Shown here in pieces: positions 17,660 to 32,600 of a stretch of 64,000 bases of DNA. Both the position numbers and the translations under genes were made by a program. Position 1 is the first letter of the stretch, and each line of letters opens with the position of its first letter. Source of the DNA: Fontisphaera persica (lineage in GTDB: Bacteria > Verrucomicrobiota > Verrucomicrobiia > Limisphaerales > Fontisphaeraceae); contig NZ_CP116615.1 in NCBI RefSeq assembly GCF_024832785.1, positions 2,666,001-2,730,000 on the forward strand, read 5' to 3'. The notes below the pieces were generated by a model that was given only the letters and a program-made list of their open reading frames with translations, made no database searches and had not been told where the DNA came from.

Positions 17660-20600
17660 TTATTCAAGGCCAACGGCGCGGTAGAATCTGCGGCCAGTGG
17701 CGGCCGCCGGGTCCGCAAACTGCACCTGGGAGCCGGTGGCCAGGTTGGTGCTGATGGGCACCCAGGTGGAAAGGTTGGTGGAAGCTTGAATGACGAACAT
17801 CTGGCCGGCCTTGCCGGTGATGTTCAAGGTGAACACGCCGTTGGAGTAACTGGTGGCGCCGCCGGTGGCAAACCGCAGCGGGGCCTCGACGGTCAAGGTG
17901 GCCACGGCGCTGGTGACGCTGGCGGCCGGATTGGAGACCACGACACGGAAGGAGCCGGCATCGGCGGCCTGGACATTGGTGAGCGCCAAGGTGGCATTGG
18001 TGGCGGTGGCCAGGGGGAGCCAGTTGGTTTGCCCGGTGCGCAACTGATACCACCGGTAAGCCAGCGGGGCCGTGCCGGAGGCGGCCACGCTGAAGGTGGC
18101 GCTGCCGCCGGAGGCCACGCTTTGGTTGACGGGCTGCGCAGTAATCGCAGGCGGCAGGGCCAGCAAATAATTCATGACGATATGGCCCTGGGCGCCGTTG
18201 ACGCCGTCCACGGCCACCAGGTAGGACTGGCCGGCCTGGGCATTTATGCGGACCAGGCTGCGCACGCCGTCCGGGGCGCCATTGTCATCGCTGGCAATTA
18301 ATTGGAGGGTCAGCAGGGATTCCCCCTGATAGACGGCCAGCACGGTGTCAATGTCGCTGCCGATGGTGTCAATGACCAGCACGCCATTGGTCAGCGTGTC
18401 AATGCGGAACCAGCGCGAGGCGCCGCCCTGGATGCCGCCATGCTGGGGTTCGTTAGGTTCGGTGGTGGCGCCATAGTTGTCCAGCACCTGCGTGCCGGAG
18501 CTGCCCGCCGAGACGGAGGCGAAGAACTGGCGTTGCGGGCCGCCGAGGGTCTGGCCGCCGGGGCCGGTGCCGCGGAGCATGTCATCGAATTTGTCATGCG
18601 TGCGGACGTCTTCGAGCACGACGGTTTGATTGCTCTGCACCATCTGGCCCACTTCGAGCACAAACACCCGCGACTGCGCGCGCCGGTCCGGGTTGGCGCC
18701 ATAGACCATGACGTAATACGGGCCAATCAGGGCGCGGGTGAGCGCCGGGATTTGGTAGGTGGCGGCGGTGGCGCCGGCGATGGGCTGGCCGCGGAAGAAC
18801 CATTGATAAGTGGCGGCATTCTGGGCGGTGACCTGCAGGTTGACCGGCGAATTTTCGGGCACGGTGCGGGAGCGCGGCTGGTCGGTGATGATGGGGTAGT
18901 CGGTCACGCCCACCAACAAATTCCAGCTCAGGAGGATGGTGCCGGTGGCGCCTTCCACGCCATCCACCAGGAAGTGGTAGGCATTGCCTTCGCTGACCGG
19001 GAAGGTGATGCGCTCATTGAGGTTGCCCGCCGAGTCTTCATCCCGCTCCACCACCATGAGCGAGTTCAAGGTGTTCCCCTGCAGGACGATAAGCAATGTA
19101 TCGAAGGTGCTGCCGAGGGTGCTGACGGTCACCACGCCGTTGGTGGGGGCCACCCAGGTGGCCCAGACGGAGCGGCCGCCGCGTTTGAAGCCGGTGGGCA
19201 ACTGGTCATCCTGCAAGCCGGTGGCCTCAGTGTTTTGTCCGCGCACGATGCCGGCAGCCACGGCGGGCAGGCTCACGGAGTTGGTGAAACGGTCCCCCAG
19301 GGCCACCAGCGGCGCGTCCAGCAACACTTCCGCCGGCAGGCTTTCGGCGACGCCATAAGGAGTGCTGGCCACCACGCTGTAGGCGCCACATTGAGCCAGT
19401 TGGATGTTGGTGAGCGTCAGCGTAGCATTGGTGGCACCGGGCAGATTCACGCCATTGAGCCGCCACTGGAAATAGAGCGGCCAGGCGCCGCGCGCGGTGA
19501 CGGTGAGCTGATGGGAGCCGCCGGCGGTAACCACCCTGCCCTGCGGCTGCCCCACAATGATGGGCGCGCCTCGCGGGGCGAATACGGCCAGATTCGGCCG
19601 CCAGTCGCCGCCCACGCGGGTGAAGTCGCCGCCGACAATGACGACATTGGTCACGGCAGCCAGGGCCTGCACGCCCAGCGCCTGGGGCGGCACCGTCAAA
19701 TCGGGATTCCATTCCGTGACGGCGCCGGAGACCGCATCCAGGGCCCCCAGATGATTGCGATGGGAGGCGCCCAGGCGATTAAACCAACCGCCAACATCCA
19801 ACACATTTTGCCGGAGGCCCAAGGCCCGCACCACGGCCACATCGCCGGTGGCGCTTTGCGCCGGCACGTTGAATTCCGGCAAGGCCAGCCCGCTGGCATC
19901 GAGCGCCGCCAGCCGCTGGCGGGCGGCGCCGCCGATTTGCGAGAAGGAGCCACCCACATACAGGAGCGGCGCGGGAGTCTCCCGGAGGGCCAGCGCCATG
20001 ACGGGGGCGTTGGGCGCGGGGTTCCAGGCATCGAGCGCGCCGCTGGCGTCCACCCGCGCCAGGAAGGGGCGCAGCGTGCCGTTGATGGAATTGAACTCAC
20101 CGGCCAGGTAAATTTGCGCGCCGTTGGTCGTGGCCCGCAAGGCCAGCACGGGGCCGTCGGGCGCCGGATTCCAATCCAGCAAGGCGGCAGTGTCGGCATC
20201 CACCGCGCCGGCATAAGTCCGCGTCGCGCCCGCCAGGTTGGAGAAGTCGCCGCCCACATAGAGGCGTTTGCCCGCCAAGGCCAGCGCCCGGACGGCGCCA
20301 TTGGCGGCGGCATCCCAAGGCGTGACTTCTCCGTTGAGGATGGAAATGGCGGCGAGGCGGCTGCGCTCCGCGCCGCCGGCGGCGGTGAATTCGCCGCCCA
20401 GATACAGGTTGGTCCCGCTCACCAGCAAGGCGCGCACAGGGCCATTGGCGCCCGGATTCCAACTGGTGGTCTGGCCGGTGGCCAGGCGCAAAGCGGCGAT
20501 GTTGCTGCGAAGGACGCCGCCGGCCACGGTGAACTGGCCGCCGGCAAACAAGGTGTTGTCCTGCAAGGCCAGTGCGCGCACGGGGCCATTGGCGGGTGCC

Positions 20601-23600
20601 TGCCAATTCAGCAAGGCCGCGGTGACGGGATGCACCGCCGCCATGCGCATGCGGGTCTGGCCGCCCATCGTCAAAAACTGACCGCCTGCGTAAAGGGCAT
20701 CCGGCCCCGCCGCCAGGGAGCGCACCACGCCGCCCGCGCCGGGATTCCATGTCCGCAGCGCGCCGTCCAGACGGGCAAAAGCCGCCAGATGCCGGTAAGT
20801 GATGCCGCCGCTGGTGAAGGAGAAGTCACCGCCGGCAAAGAGGGTTTCACCCAGCGTGGCCAGGGCATAAACGCGGGCGTTGGCGCCTGCGGGCAGGGGG
20901 GCCTGCCAGCCCAGGACCTCGCGAGTTTCAGTGTCAAGAAGGGCGATTTTGGGCCGGCTCAGGGTTACGTTGTTATTGGTCAAGGTGTCAAATTCGCCGG
21001 CGACAAACAGGCGGTGGTCATCCACCAGGAAGGCATGGATGGTGCGGTCCACGCCGATGACAAAATCGGTGCGCACCTGGCCATCGCTGGGGTCCAGCTT
21101 GGCCAATCGCGCCCGCGGCAGCCCACCGATGGTTTGGAATTCACCGCCGACATATAATTTGCTGTCCACTTGGGCCAGGGCGCGGACGGGTCCATCGGGG
21201 TTGGGGGCAAAGGGCCGGAGCGCGCCGTCCTGGGTGCGGATGGCCGCCAAATTATTGCGTGGGAGTCCCCCGACCTGGGTGAACTCGCCGCCGACGTAAA
21301 GGATTTGTTCGTGCAGCAGCAGAGCGCGCACAGGCCCATTGACTCCCACCACCCAGGCGGGATTGACGGATTTATCCGGGAGCAGATGCACGAGGTTGGT
21401 GCGTGGGAGCCCGCCGACGCGCACGAATTCTCCGCCAATAAACCATCCCCCGCGGCCGTCAGGTACCACGGCGTAAATGGCTGCGCCTTCCACGCGCGGC
21501 CAGACGGTGTCCGGCCGGGCCGAGGTGGCATCCAAGGCCACGCCCAGACCTGAGTTGGGCCCGACCATGCGGAAATTGCCGCCGAGGTAGAGGGTGCCGG
21601 CGTTTTCGACCACGGCATGCACTGGACCATCAGGCACCCAGAAATCATCACGCGGCACGCTGGCGGGTGGGGCGAGGACGGCGGAGACGGTGAGTTGAGC
21701 GGTGGCCTGGGCCTGGCCGGCGCGGTTGCTCACCACCACCGTATAGGCACCCATTTCCCAGGGGGAAACGTTGGTAATCACCAAGGTGGGTCCCGTCGCC
21801 CCCGCCAGCGGAGTTTGATAACGATACCATTGGTAGCGCAGCGGCGGTGTGCCCACCGCCGTCACGGAGAACACCGCAGAGGTGCCGGGCGGCAGAATGA
21901 CGGACTCCGGCGGCGCGGTAATGACCGGCGGCACGAACACCCGCACCAAGGTGGCCTCGCTGTCCTCATAGCCATAGGCGTTGCTTACCCGAACAAAATA
22001 CAGACCACTGTTGGCCGGTGAGGCATTGGGAATGAGCAGCGTGGCGCTGTTGGCGCCCCAGAGCGGGAAGCCATTGAAGAACCATTGATAACGCAACGGG
22101 GGTGTGCCGAGTGCGCGGATGGTCAGTTCAATGGTTTGGCCTCGGACGACGTCCAACTCCTCCACCTGGCTGACAATGGCCGGCTCCTCCGCCTGTCCCA
22201 GGATTTGAACCTCGAGTGGCATGCTGGTGGTGCTGGCTCCCAAGTCATCTACCACGCGCGCGGTGAACACATATTCATCGCCAGCCGGCAGGTTGGTCAG
22301 CGTCAAGGCTGCCGTGAACCGATTGGTGGCCAAGGGATTCACGCTCGTGCCCACCAATTCCTCGTTGAGGAAGAAGTCCACCTGTTTGACCACGCCGTCG
22401 TCCAGTGTTGAGGCCACCAGCGGGATGATGCCGGGCGCGGTGAAGCGGGCCAGATTGGTGTTGAGGGTGAGCTGCACCGCGGGCGGGACATTGAATACGA
22501 GGCTCAGGCGCACATCGCCGCCGGCGCCCGCGAAGCCCTTGACGGTGATGTAATAAGTGGTCCCCGCGGTGACCTCGAGGGTGAGCAAACTGGCCCCCAG
22601 GCCGGCGCCGCCCACCAGGGTCATGATTTCCGCCCCGCCGTCATCGTCCAGCGCCAGGAGTTGCAGGTTTTGCAGAGTGGTGCCGGTGTACACTTCCAGC
22701 AAGGTGTCAAAGCTGCTGCCCAAGGTGCTGATGAGCACCGTGCCGCTGGCGGGCGCCGTCCAACGGTACCAGAGGGAATTCCCCGCCAGGCCGCCCCACG
22801 GGTCAGGCTCGCCCGGTTCGAGGGTGGCGCTGCGATTATCATCCGTGACCGACACCGCCGGGCCGGTGAGCGGGCGCGCGTTGGCAAACAAGTCATGGTT
22901 AGCGGCCGGCGGGCGCACGGTCACCCGCACCGGCTGGGTCTCAGCGGCCACGCCTGCGGCATCCACCGCCCGGGCGCGGAAGAAGTATTCACCCGGCGGC
23001 ACATTGGTCAGGGTGATTTGGCCGGTAAAGGGCGTGCCGGGCGGCTGGTTGGTGGCGGTGCCCACCAGGATGTTGCCGCGGTAGAATTCCATCCGCGCCA
23101 CGCCATCGCTGTCCTGGGCCTGGGCGCGCAATAGAACCGGCCCCGGAGCCGTCAACACTTCGCCCGCCAGCGGCGAGAGCCAGGTGACCGTGGGCGGCAT
23201 GTTCATGCTGACCAGGAGCGAGTAGAATCCCCCCGCGCCATTGTAACCGTCCACGGCGATGTAATAGGTCTGGTTGCGCCGGGCGGTGAACCACAGGCGG
23301 CTGGTCAGGACGTCCGCTTGCGAGGGGTCATCGTCATTGGAGGCCACCTCCTCCAACCCCATCAAGGAAGCTCCTGTGTACACGGCCACCACGGTGTCGA
23401 AGGTGCTGTCGGCGGTGGTGACGGTGACCAGCCCATCCTGCGGCGCAGTCCAGGCAAACCACACCGAGCGCCCGCCGGGCACGCCCGCGTGGTAAGGCTC
23501 GCCCGGCTCGAAGGTGGCGCCGGCGCTGTTGCCAGAGTAGGCAGCGGAGAGGCCGGTCAAGAGGGCGCGATTGGCAAAATCATCATTGGTGGGAGCGGGC

Positions 23601-26600
23601 GCGACCACCGAGAAACTGACGGGCGGCGATTCGCGCGAAGCGCCCTCGTTGTCATAGGCGGTGGCCAGCAGGCGATAGGTGCCCACCACCAAATTGGAGA
23701 GCACAAAGGAGGCCTCGAAGCGGCCGGCCTGAGAATTCATGGCCCACCCGGCCGGGGAATCGTTAAGCCACAGGTTGACGCTGCTGACCTGACCGTCGAA
23801 ATCCTCGGCGGTCACGCGCACGGTCACGTTGGCCGGGCCATCAAACTGAGACTTGGGCGCGGGCTCGGTGATGACGACCAATGGGGCGCTGTTGGAAGAA
23901 AGGGCCACGTTCAACACCAGGTCATCCAGCAGCAGCGAGCTGAACCGGCCCAAGCCCTGCGCATCCGACTCGAAGACCACGGAGGCAATGTCCGGGCCGT
24001 TGAGGGTAAAGGTGCGCGCCGGGATGTCTTGAGGCGAGAAGAGGGCGTTTTCGCCCACCGCGCTTAATTCCATGCCAAAGCGGTTGAAGGCGCGCGCCCG
24101 CCAGCGGGGGTGATTGGCGCCGGCGGCACCGGCCAGCACGGTCACGCGGGTGAAGCGGACGCTGTCGAGCACCTGCTGGAACTCGAAGCGGTTGGTGACC
24201 GGGCCGCGGGAGGCGGAGACTTGCTCGAGGAGGTTCGAGCCACTGGAGGGTTTGAGGAGGCCCGGATAAACCTGCGTGGCACGCACCACCTGCACCGTGC
24301 TGGCGGGCGTGAGGTTGATGACACGCGCCTGGAAACCGGCCAGGTAATTGCTGAGGGCAAATGGCGTGCTGACGCCGCTGGGCAGCAAGTTGACGCCCTC
24401 AAAGTCCAGTTTGTGCGTGGCCGCATAGTTGTTGACGACAATGCGCACCGGCACGGCGTCCACCGAGGCACCCTGGTGGTCCGTAACTTTGGCGCTGAAG
24501 ACATATTCGCCGGCCCACAGATTGCTAAGTGTCAACCGGTAGTAGGGTTCGACCAAGTGGTCAAGGAATTGATCATTTTGGAAGAATTCCACTGAATGGA
24601 TTCCGCCGTCAGGGTCCGTGGCGGTGACTTCCAGGGTCACAGTGGCAGGAGCGACGAATTCCGCGCCGTCAGCCGGGCTGATGAATGCCACCACGGGTGG
24701 CGTGTTGGGCACCAGGTCCGGCACAAAAAGGCGGGAAAGGACGGCGTCGGCGCCGCCAGCCCCGCCGCTGCTGGTTTCACCGGCCACATACAGGAATTGC
24801 CCGTCCATCGTGAGGGCGTAGGCAAAGTCGTCCTGATGGTACCCTTGGAGCAGGGTGGACAATAAACTTCCCTCCTGCGGGTCCAACCTGAGGACCACCG
24901 CGTCTGCGCCCCCTGCGGTGCCGCCATAGGTGTAACCACAAGCGTATAACCGGCCGCTTTGGGCCACGACACCGGTTAGCACGTCGTCTTCCTCGGCGCG
25001 GTCCAGGATGGTGGACCAGATTATCCAACCCTCCTTGTTCCAGGCTTCCACCAGGAAATCCTGGCCGCTCCAGAAATTATCGGCGGCGCCCACGGCAAAC
25101 AGGATGCCGTTCATGGTGGCCAATCCATGGTATTCGCCCGGGGAGCCCAACATCCGCCACTCCAGCCGGCCGTTGCGGCTGAATTTCCAAAGCGTGGCAT
25201 ACGAGATGCCTTCGATGTCGCAACGCCCGGCCACGTACACGGCACCGCCCATGACCACCACGGCATTGCCCACGCTGTAGTCCACCGGCAAATCCACCGC
25301 AAAACCGGGCGTGCTGATGACCCCGAGGGTTTCAGCCGGGGTATTTTGCTTAAGCTCACTGCTGACCCAGAGTTCACTGCCGCCGGGGGTCACTTTGGCC
25401 ACAAACATCTGCCCGTAACTTTCCGCGCCGCTCTGGCCCTGGCCGGTGACGTACCAGAACTCGCCCTCCGGCTCCTGGCTGCGGGTGATGGCATGGAGGT
25501 ATTCGGCGCCGTTGTAATCAAAAGCGCCGTTGAGCGGTGTGCGGCGGGAGAAGATTTCCAGCCCGTTATTGGCGCCCAACTGCACGAGCACGCCCTTGGC
25601 GGCGCGAGCGGCGGAAAGGAGCGGCTCGTTGTAGCCGGCAAACACCGGACCGGCGGGGGTGGCCAAAACTCCCCTGAACCCATCAGCGCCCGGACGCCCC
25701 GGCCACCAGGTTTGCCACGTAGGCGAGGTGTTGGTGGTGAAGTTTGCGGGGACGCACAGGCCGAAGGCCTCCCCTGCCCCCACTTCCATCACGCCACCGA
25801 CATAAACGGCGTTGGATTGCACGGCCACAGCCAGGGCGGCTTCATCGGCCGAACTGCCCAAAAATAGCACGGCTTGAGTTTGGGGGTTGGCCGCGCGATT
25901 GACCGTTAAAAAGGCTACCTCGCTCTCCAGGGATTCTCCGAGGTCATTATAGACGATGACCTTGTATCGTCCGCCCTGGTTGGCGTTGACTGACGGAAGG
26001 TACAGGTCTGCCGATTGTGCCCCTTCAAGAGCCAGGTCGTCATGAAGCCATTGATAATGCAAATTGGTCCCCAGGGCCTTGACCGAGAGCAGCACCGGGC
26101 TGCCTGCCAACACCACCTGGCTGCGTGGTTGGGCGATGATGGCCAGACGGCTGGCCTCGAAGAAATGGGCGGTGATGGTCCGGTTGCCATTCATGACCAA
26201 ACCGGCCGTGGCATTGGTGCCCACCAGGTCGCCGCTCCAACCGCCGAAGAGGTAACCGGGGTCAGGCAGGGCCGTTAAGAGGACGGGCGTCCCATTGGTA
26301 TAGTAATTGGCCTGCGGGGCGCGCTGGACGTTGCCGCCGCCCACCACGAGCGTGTTTAACGCATAAGTATTGGGTGGCAACGGGGCAAAAACGGCCATTA
26401 TCGCAGGGCCGGGATTGGTCAGGACCAAATCCAGCGGACTGACATTGGGCGTGCCGGTGGGCAGATTCCATTGTTGGAAATAATAGCCCGCGTTGGGCAG
26501 GGCCGAGAGCCGCACACGGCTGCCATAAGGGAAGAGGCGCAACGGTGGGTCGAGCTGCACCACCCCGCTGCCTTGAATGGTTATGGGCAAGGTGGTGCCA

Positions 26601-29600
26601 AAAATGGCCTGAACCTGCCGCGGCTGATTCATCACCACCTGCGTAACCGCGTTGGTGGAGCTGATGTCTCCCTCCCAGCGGAGGAAGCTCCAGCCGGGCG
26701 CGGGCATGGCAGACAAGGTGACCACCGTATTGGAAGGATACGGCCCGGGGGCCGGGCTGGCCGAGATGGCGCCACCGCCGGGGGTGCTGAACGACAGGGG
26801 GAATGTCCAGCCAATTTCCAGGCGATTGGTCACGACTGCCGTCCAGGCGGTGCGGTTGCTGTTGTAGGCGATGGCTTTGAGAATCACCGGCGGGCGCACC
26901 TCGAAGGGTTCGACGTATAGACGGCCGTCGTCAGGATGCAAGTTGTTGGTCGAGTAATAAATGCTGCCATTGGGGAAAGCCGTGGTGAGGAAAACCAGGA
27001 CCGGTGAGTTGTCCGGGAAGAGATGCCGGCCATCCGGTCTGAAGACGCCGTTGATTTCAATGTAAGGGTCCTGCTCAATCACTGTCAGATAGGCGGGGAA
27101 ACTATCCACGCTGCCTGAAGAGTTGCTGACGCGGACAGAATAATAACCTTCGTGGGCCGGTGAGACGTTGGTGATGGTCAGGGTGGCGTTGGTGGCACCT
27201 GCAATGGGAGCCGCGCCAAAGAACCATTGATAGGTGGGCGTAGGCAAAGCTTCCGCCACCACGGTAAAGGTTGCCGTGGACCCCGCCCGCGCCACGGTAT
27301 CCTCCGGATGCTGCAGAATAGTGGGGGGATGATCTTGTTGGATTTCCAGATAGAGTGGCTCGGAGGTGACAAAGCCCAGAGCATTGCCCACTTCAACCAC
27401 ATAATATTGCGCATGGAACGGGGTCAAATCGTTGAGAACCAACCAGGCATTGGTGGCATCGGGAATGGGAACGACATGCCCATACCAGTTATACCATTGA
27501 TAAGACAATGGGCGCTGACCAATGGCTTGGGCCGAGAAAACGGCGGTGCCCCCCACCCTGCCCTTGCGCTCCAACACCTGCGGCAACAAGAACGGCGGGC
27601 CGGAGCCAAGCAGCGCCAGACTATGCCCGAAACCCGCGGCCAATGCCACCACGTTGGTCAGGCCGGGCGGCACCAGCAGCTCGCCATGGCCGCTCTCGCC
27701 CCATACCATCACTGTGCCGTCAGGGCGCAAAGCCACGCTGTGATTTCCACCCGCCGCGATGGCCACGGCATTGGTCAAAACGGGCGGGATGTTGAGCTGG
27801 CCCCGGTCATTGGCCCCCCAACCGATGACCTTTCCATCCATTAACAAAGCCAGACTGTGGTTGGCCCCAGCAGAGATGGCCACCACGTTGCTCAGCCCCA
27901 CCGGCGGACTGGCCTGGCCGTAAGTATTGTCTCCCCACCCCACCACCGTGCCATCGGCCCGCAAAGCCAGGCTGAAGTCTTCACCCGCCGCAATGGCCAC
28001 GATGTTGGTCGCCTGGGGAGGGACGTTACATTGTCCCGATTCATTGGCCCCCCAAGCCACCACTGTCCCATCTTCCAAGAGCGCCAGATTGTGCGCAGCG
28101 TTGGCAGAGACGGCTACCACGTTCATCAATCCCGGGGGCACATTGAGTTGATTTAATGAATTATTGCCCCACGCCACGACGGTTCCCTGATTCAACAAAG
28201 CCAGATTGTGGGCATACCCCGCGGAAACTTGGATGACATTGGTCAGCCAGGGTGGAACCGTGCCTTGGAAATAAGAATTGTCCCCCCAGGCCACCACCGA
28301 GCCGTCACGCTTCAAGGCCAGACTATGATGCTCTCCACAAGCAATGCCGATGATATTGCTCAGCCCCGCCGGCACATTAGTCTGGCCAAAGGCATTATAT
28401 CCCCAAGCCACCACCTGCGCTGGTGCGGTAACAGGTGGTGACTCCAATTGAAGCGCCATGACCGGGCTGGTGACTAAGCCCCGGCTGTTTTGGACCACGA
28501 CCTGGTAGGCGCCGGCATTTTCCGGCCGCACATTGTTCACCACCAGCCAGGGTTGATTGGCGCCGGGGATGGGCACGCCATTAAACAGCCATTGATAAGT
28601 CAGCGGCCACTCGCCACTGGCAGCAACCCTAAACACTACCGGCTGTCCCACATTGGCCCGCCGCGCAGGCAGGACAGGCGCCAACTGGGGCGGGCCTTCG
28701 CCCAGCACCGCGATGCTGTGTTTGCCGCCTCCCGCAACGGCCACCACGTTGCTGAAGCCAAACGGAACAGAAGTTTGGCCCAAATTATTTCTTCCCCAAG
28801 CCACCACGGTGCCATCCGACTTCACGGCCAAGCTATGATGGAACCCGCAGGCAATGGCCACCGCGTTGGACAATCCCGGCGGCACATTGGTTTGGCCATA
28901 ATGGTTATCTCCCCATCCCACCACCGTGCCATCCGCGCGCAAGGCCAGACTGTGGACCCATCCGGCGGCCACTGCCACCACATTGCTCAACCAAGTGGGG
29001 ACCGCGACTTGGCCGGAATTATTAGCCCCCCACGCAACCACCCTGCCGTCAGCCTTAAGAGCCAAGGTGTGATATGCCCCCGCCGCAATGGCCACCACAT
29101 TACTCAAGCCCGCAGGAACATCAAGTTGACCATCGGAATTGCCGCCCCATGCAATAACGGTGCCGTCTTCGCGCAAGGCGACACTATGCCTTGCGCCAGC
29201 AGCTATGGCCATCACACTGCTCAGACCCAAAGGAATATCAATCTGTGACCAATAATTATATCCCCAACCCTGCACAGTTCCATTATGGAGCAGGGCCAGC
29301 GCATGGTCCGCGCCTGCCGCAATGGCCACTACATTGGAAAGGGTCGCAGGGACGGTCATCGGTGCGTATATCTCATCACCACCGGTCCAGTATTCTCCCC
29401 ATGCCTTCAAGGTTCCATCCCTGCGCAAGGCCAGATTGAAGTATTCACCCGCCGCCACGGCGGTGACGTCATGCAGTCCTGGCGGCAACAAATCCAAGGC
29501 TCTGGGCTTGTTCCCCCACACCACCACATTGGCTGGCGGCGGGGGCGAAACAATGACCAAATGGGCCACCGCACTGGTCACCACTCCCCAAGGATTGCTC

Positions 29601-32600
29601 ACCACCACGTCATAGGCCCCGGTGTTCAAGTTTTGGACGTTGGGCAGGAAAAACCAAGGTTGAGTAGCGCCCGTCAACGGCAGGCCATTCAACCTCCACT
29701 GGTAGGTCATGGGGCGCTGGCCTGTGCCAGCGGCATAAAACACGGCCCGGCCCCCTTCCTGGACCCGGGTCTGGGCAACCTGCGGTGCCAGCCGGGGCGG
29801 ACAATTCCCCATCAAGGCTACACTGTAATTATCTCCCCCGCTTATCGCGACCACCTGAGACAAACCCGCTGGCATATTGGTGGCACTAACGCTGTAATTG
29901 TATTCCCCCCATCCCACCAGCGTGCCATCAGCCTGGAGTGCCAGACTGTGAGAATAACCGGCGGCTATGGCCACGACATTACTGAGACCGGCAGGCACAC
30001 TGGTGGCGTCCAAGTCATTGTCCCCCCAAGCCACCACGGTGCCGCCAGAACGCAGCGCCAGGCAATGAGCGCCGCCCGACGCGATGGCCACCACATTAGT
30101 GAGACCAGGTGGCACAAACACCTGGTCGCAACAGTTGTTGCCCCACACCACGACGGTGCCGTCCGCGCGCAGGGCCATGTTGTGCTCATGGCCGGCCGCA
30201 ATAGCGACAATATCCCGTAAACCCTCAGGTGCATAACCCTGGCCTTCCCAATTGTAACCCCAAGCCACCACGGTACCATCGGCCCTCAAGGCCAAGCTAT
30301 GCATTGCACCCGCGCTGATGGCCACGACGTTGCTGAGGCCCGGCGGGGGCACCGCTTGGCCGTAGCCATCACCGCCCCACCCCACCACGGTGCCGTCCTT
30401 GCGCAGGGCCAGACTGTGGTACTCCCCCGCCGCAATGGCCACCACGTTGGACAACCCTGGCGGCACATTGGTTTGGCCACTACCATTGTGGCCCCAAGCC
30501 ACCACCGTACCGTCCGCCCTCAATCCCAGGCAGTGATCATAACCCCCGGCAAGGGCGATAAGATTAGTCAAGCCCGGCGGCACATTGGCCACTCCCCAAT
30601 TATTATTGCCCCAAACTATGACCTGAGAGGTGATGGGTGGCGGGGGTGGCGTTTCCAATTGGAGCGTCATGACCGGGCTGGTGACTGAGCCCCGGCTGTT
30701 TTGAACCACCACCTGATAAGCCCCGGCATTTTCCGGCCGCACATTGGTCACCACCAGCCAGGGTTGATTGGCGCCGGGGATGGGCACGCCATTAAACCGC
30801 CATTGATAAGTCAGCGGCCATGCTCCCACCGCTTGGATAGTGAAGACGGCGTTTTCACCTGGCTGGACAAGTCTTCTTCCTACTTGCGGTGTCACCCGTG
30901 GCGGGCCATGACCGATAAGGGCCAAACCAAAATACGTACCGCCTGCCACTGCCACCAAGTTGCTAAGATTGGACGGAATTTCTGGCGGAACAAAACCCCA
31001 CGTCACCAGCGTGCCATCGGCACGCAAGGCGAAGGTCTGATCCAAGCCCGCCGCCACGGAAACGACGTTGCTTAAGCCGGGTGGCACGTTGGTTTGCCCT
31101 AAGGAGTTGCCCCCCCAAGCCACCACTGTGCCATCCGCTTTCAGGGCCACACTGTGCCGCCAGCCAGCGGCAATCCCCACCACGTTGCTCAAACCAGGCG
31201 GCACCATGAGCTGGTCTTCCGAGTTGGCCCCCCATGCCATGACTATGCCATCCGCCGTGAGTGCCAAGCTGTGGTAATCCCCGGCGGCAATGGCCACGAT
31301 ATTGCTCCAGCCCGGTGGGGCTTCGACGCCGTTACCCCAAGCCACCAGAGTGCCATCTGCCTTCAGGGCCACGGAGTGGGCATGTCCGGCGGCAATGGCC
31401 ACGGCGTTGGTCAGGTCGGCGGGGACCTCCAATTGTCCCAAGTCATTGTCTCCCCATGCCAGCACCTTGCCATCGGCCATGAGTGCCAAAGCGTGCCGTT
31501 CGCCGGCGGCGACGGCCACAGCATTATTAGCCTCCCACGGAATGTTCAATTGGCCGTCGGTGTCTCGCCCCCACCCCACCACGCGGCCGTCCCCACGGAC
31601 CGCCAGGCAGTAGTCAAAATGAGTGGCCATGGAAATGACGTTGGTCAAATCCGGCAACACCTCAGCGCGCTGGCCCCAATTTGGCCCCAAAGGCACCACT
31701 GGCGGCGGAGGAAAGACCCACAAGTTTGCCACCTGGCTGGTCACCACGCCAAAGGCATTGCTTACCACCACATAATACGGGCCGCTCTGATGAAAACCGG
31801 GACTGATTATTAATAAATTGGTCGCGTTGGCCCCAGCAATCGGAGAGCCTTGGAAATACCACTGATAATACAAAGGTTCCTGCCCGTAAGCGACCACGTA
31901 AAACTCGGCGAACTTGCCCACGGTCACCATCGTGTCGAGCGGCGGGCGGAAGATTTCAGGCGGCCAGGGAGGAGGCCCCACATCCAAGGTGGCCACCTGG
32001 CTGGTGACGGCACCAGCGGCGTTGCTGACGACGACGAAGTAAGAACCGGCCACGGAGGAGTTAACGGCCGGTATGGAAAAGACGGGATTGGTCCCCGTTT
32101 GAACCATTGTGCCTTGGAAATACCAATGGTAATAAAGCGGAGGATCACCGGTGGCCACCACTTGGAATTGCGCGGGCAGGCCCTCCGGCACGGTTTGCGA
32201 GGCGGGCTGTTGGGTGATGACAGGCGGCGCCACCGAAGGCGCCTGGGGCACTAGGGGATGCGCAGGGCCGGAGTAAACTACTGGAGAATATAAATAACCG
32301 TAATCTTCGGGGGGGCCACTGTTAAAAAGCCCATCCGTCCATGGCCGCGGATTCACTCCGCCCCCCGGCAGAGGCAACGCCGGCTCGAACCAAAAGGCTT
32401 TATGCGGAAACATGAACGGATAAGAGGGCTGCCATAATCCATTGGTGAAAAAATAGGGCTGGAATTGCTGTGCCAGCTCATTGAAAATCCAGATTTTATC
32501 ACCTTCCATGGCGGGAAATCCAGTGAAGTCGCGAGTAGGAAACAAGGGAGAAAGAACGCATTTCATCTCCGGCACCGCATTGGTCAGATGGCCCACAGGA

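Noticed and set aside
18302-21157. Plus-strand open frame of 951 codons opposite the giant gene
   Set aside because: Antisense shadow of the delta-60 and PPC coding region. The translation is repetitive in Gly, Ala, Arg and His without family motifs.
27600-31670. CRISPR-like or satellite repeat in the region of repeated DNA
   Set aside because: The repeats are in-frame protein repeats of about 114 bases with conserved residues but changing bases, and there are no equal spacers.
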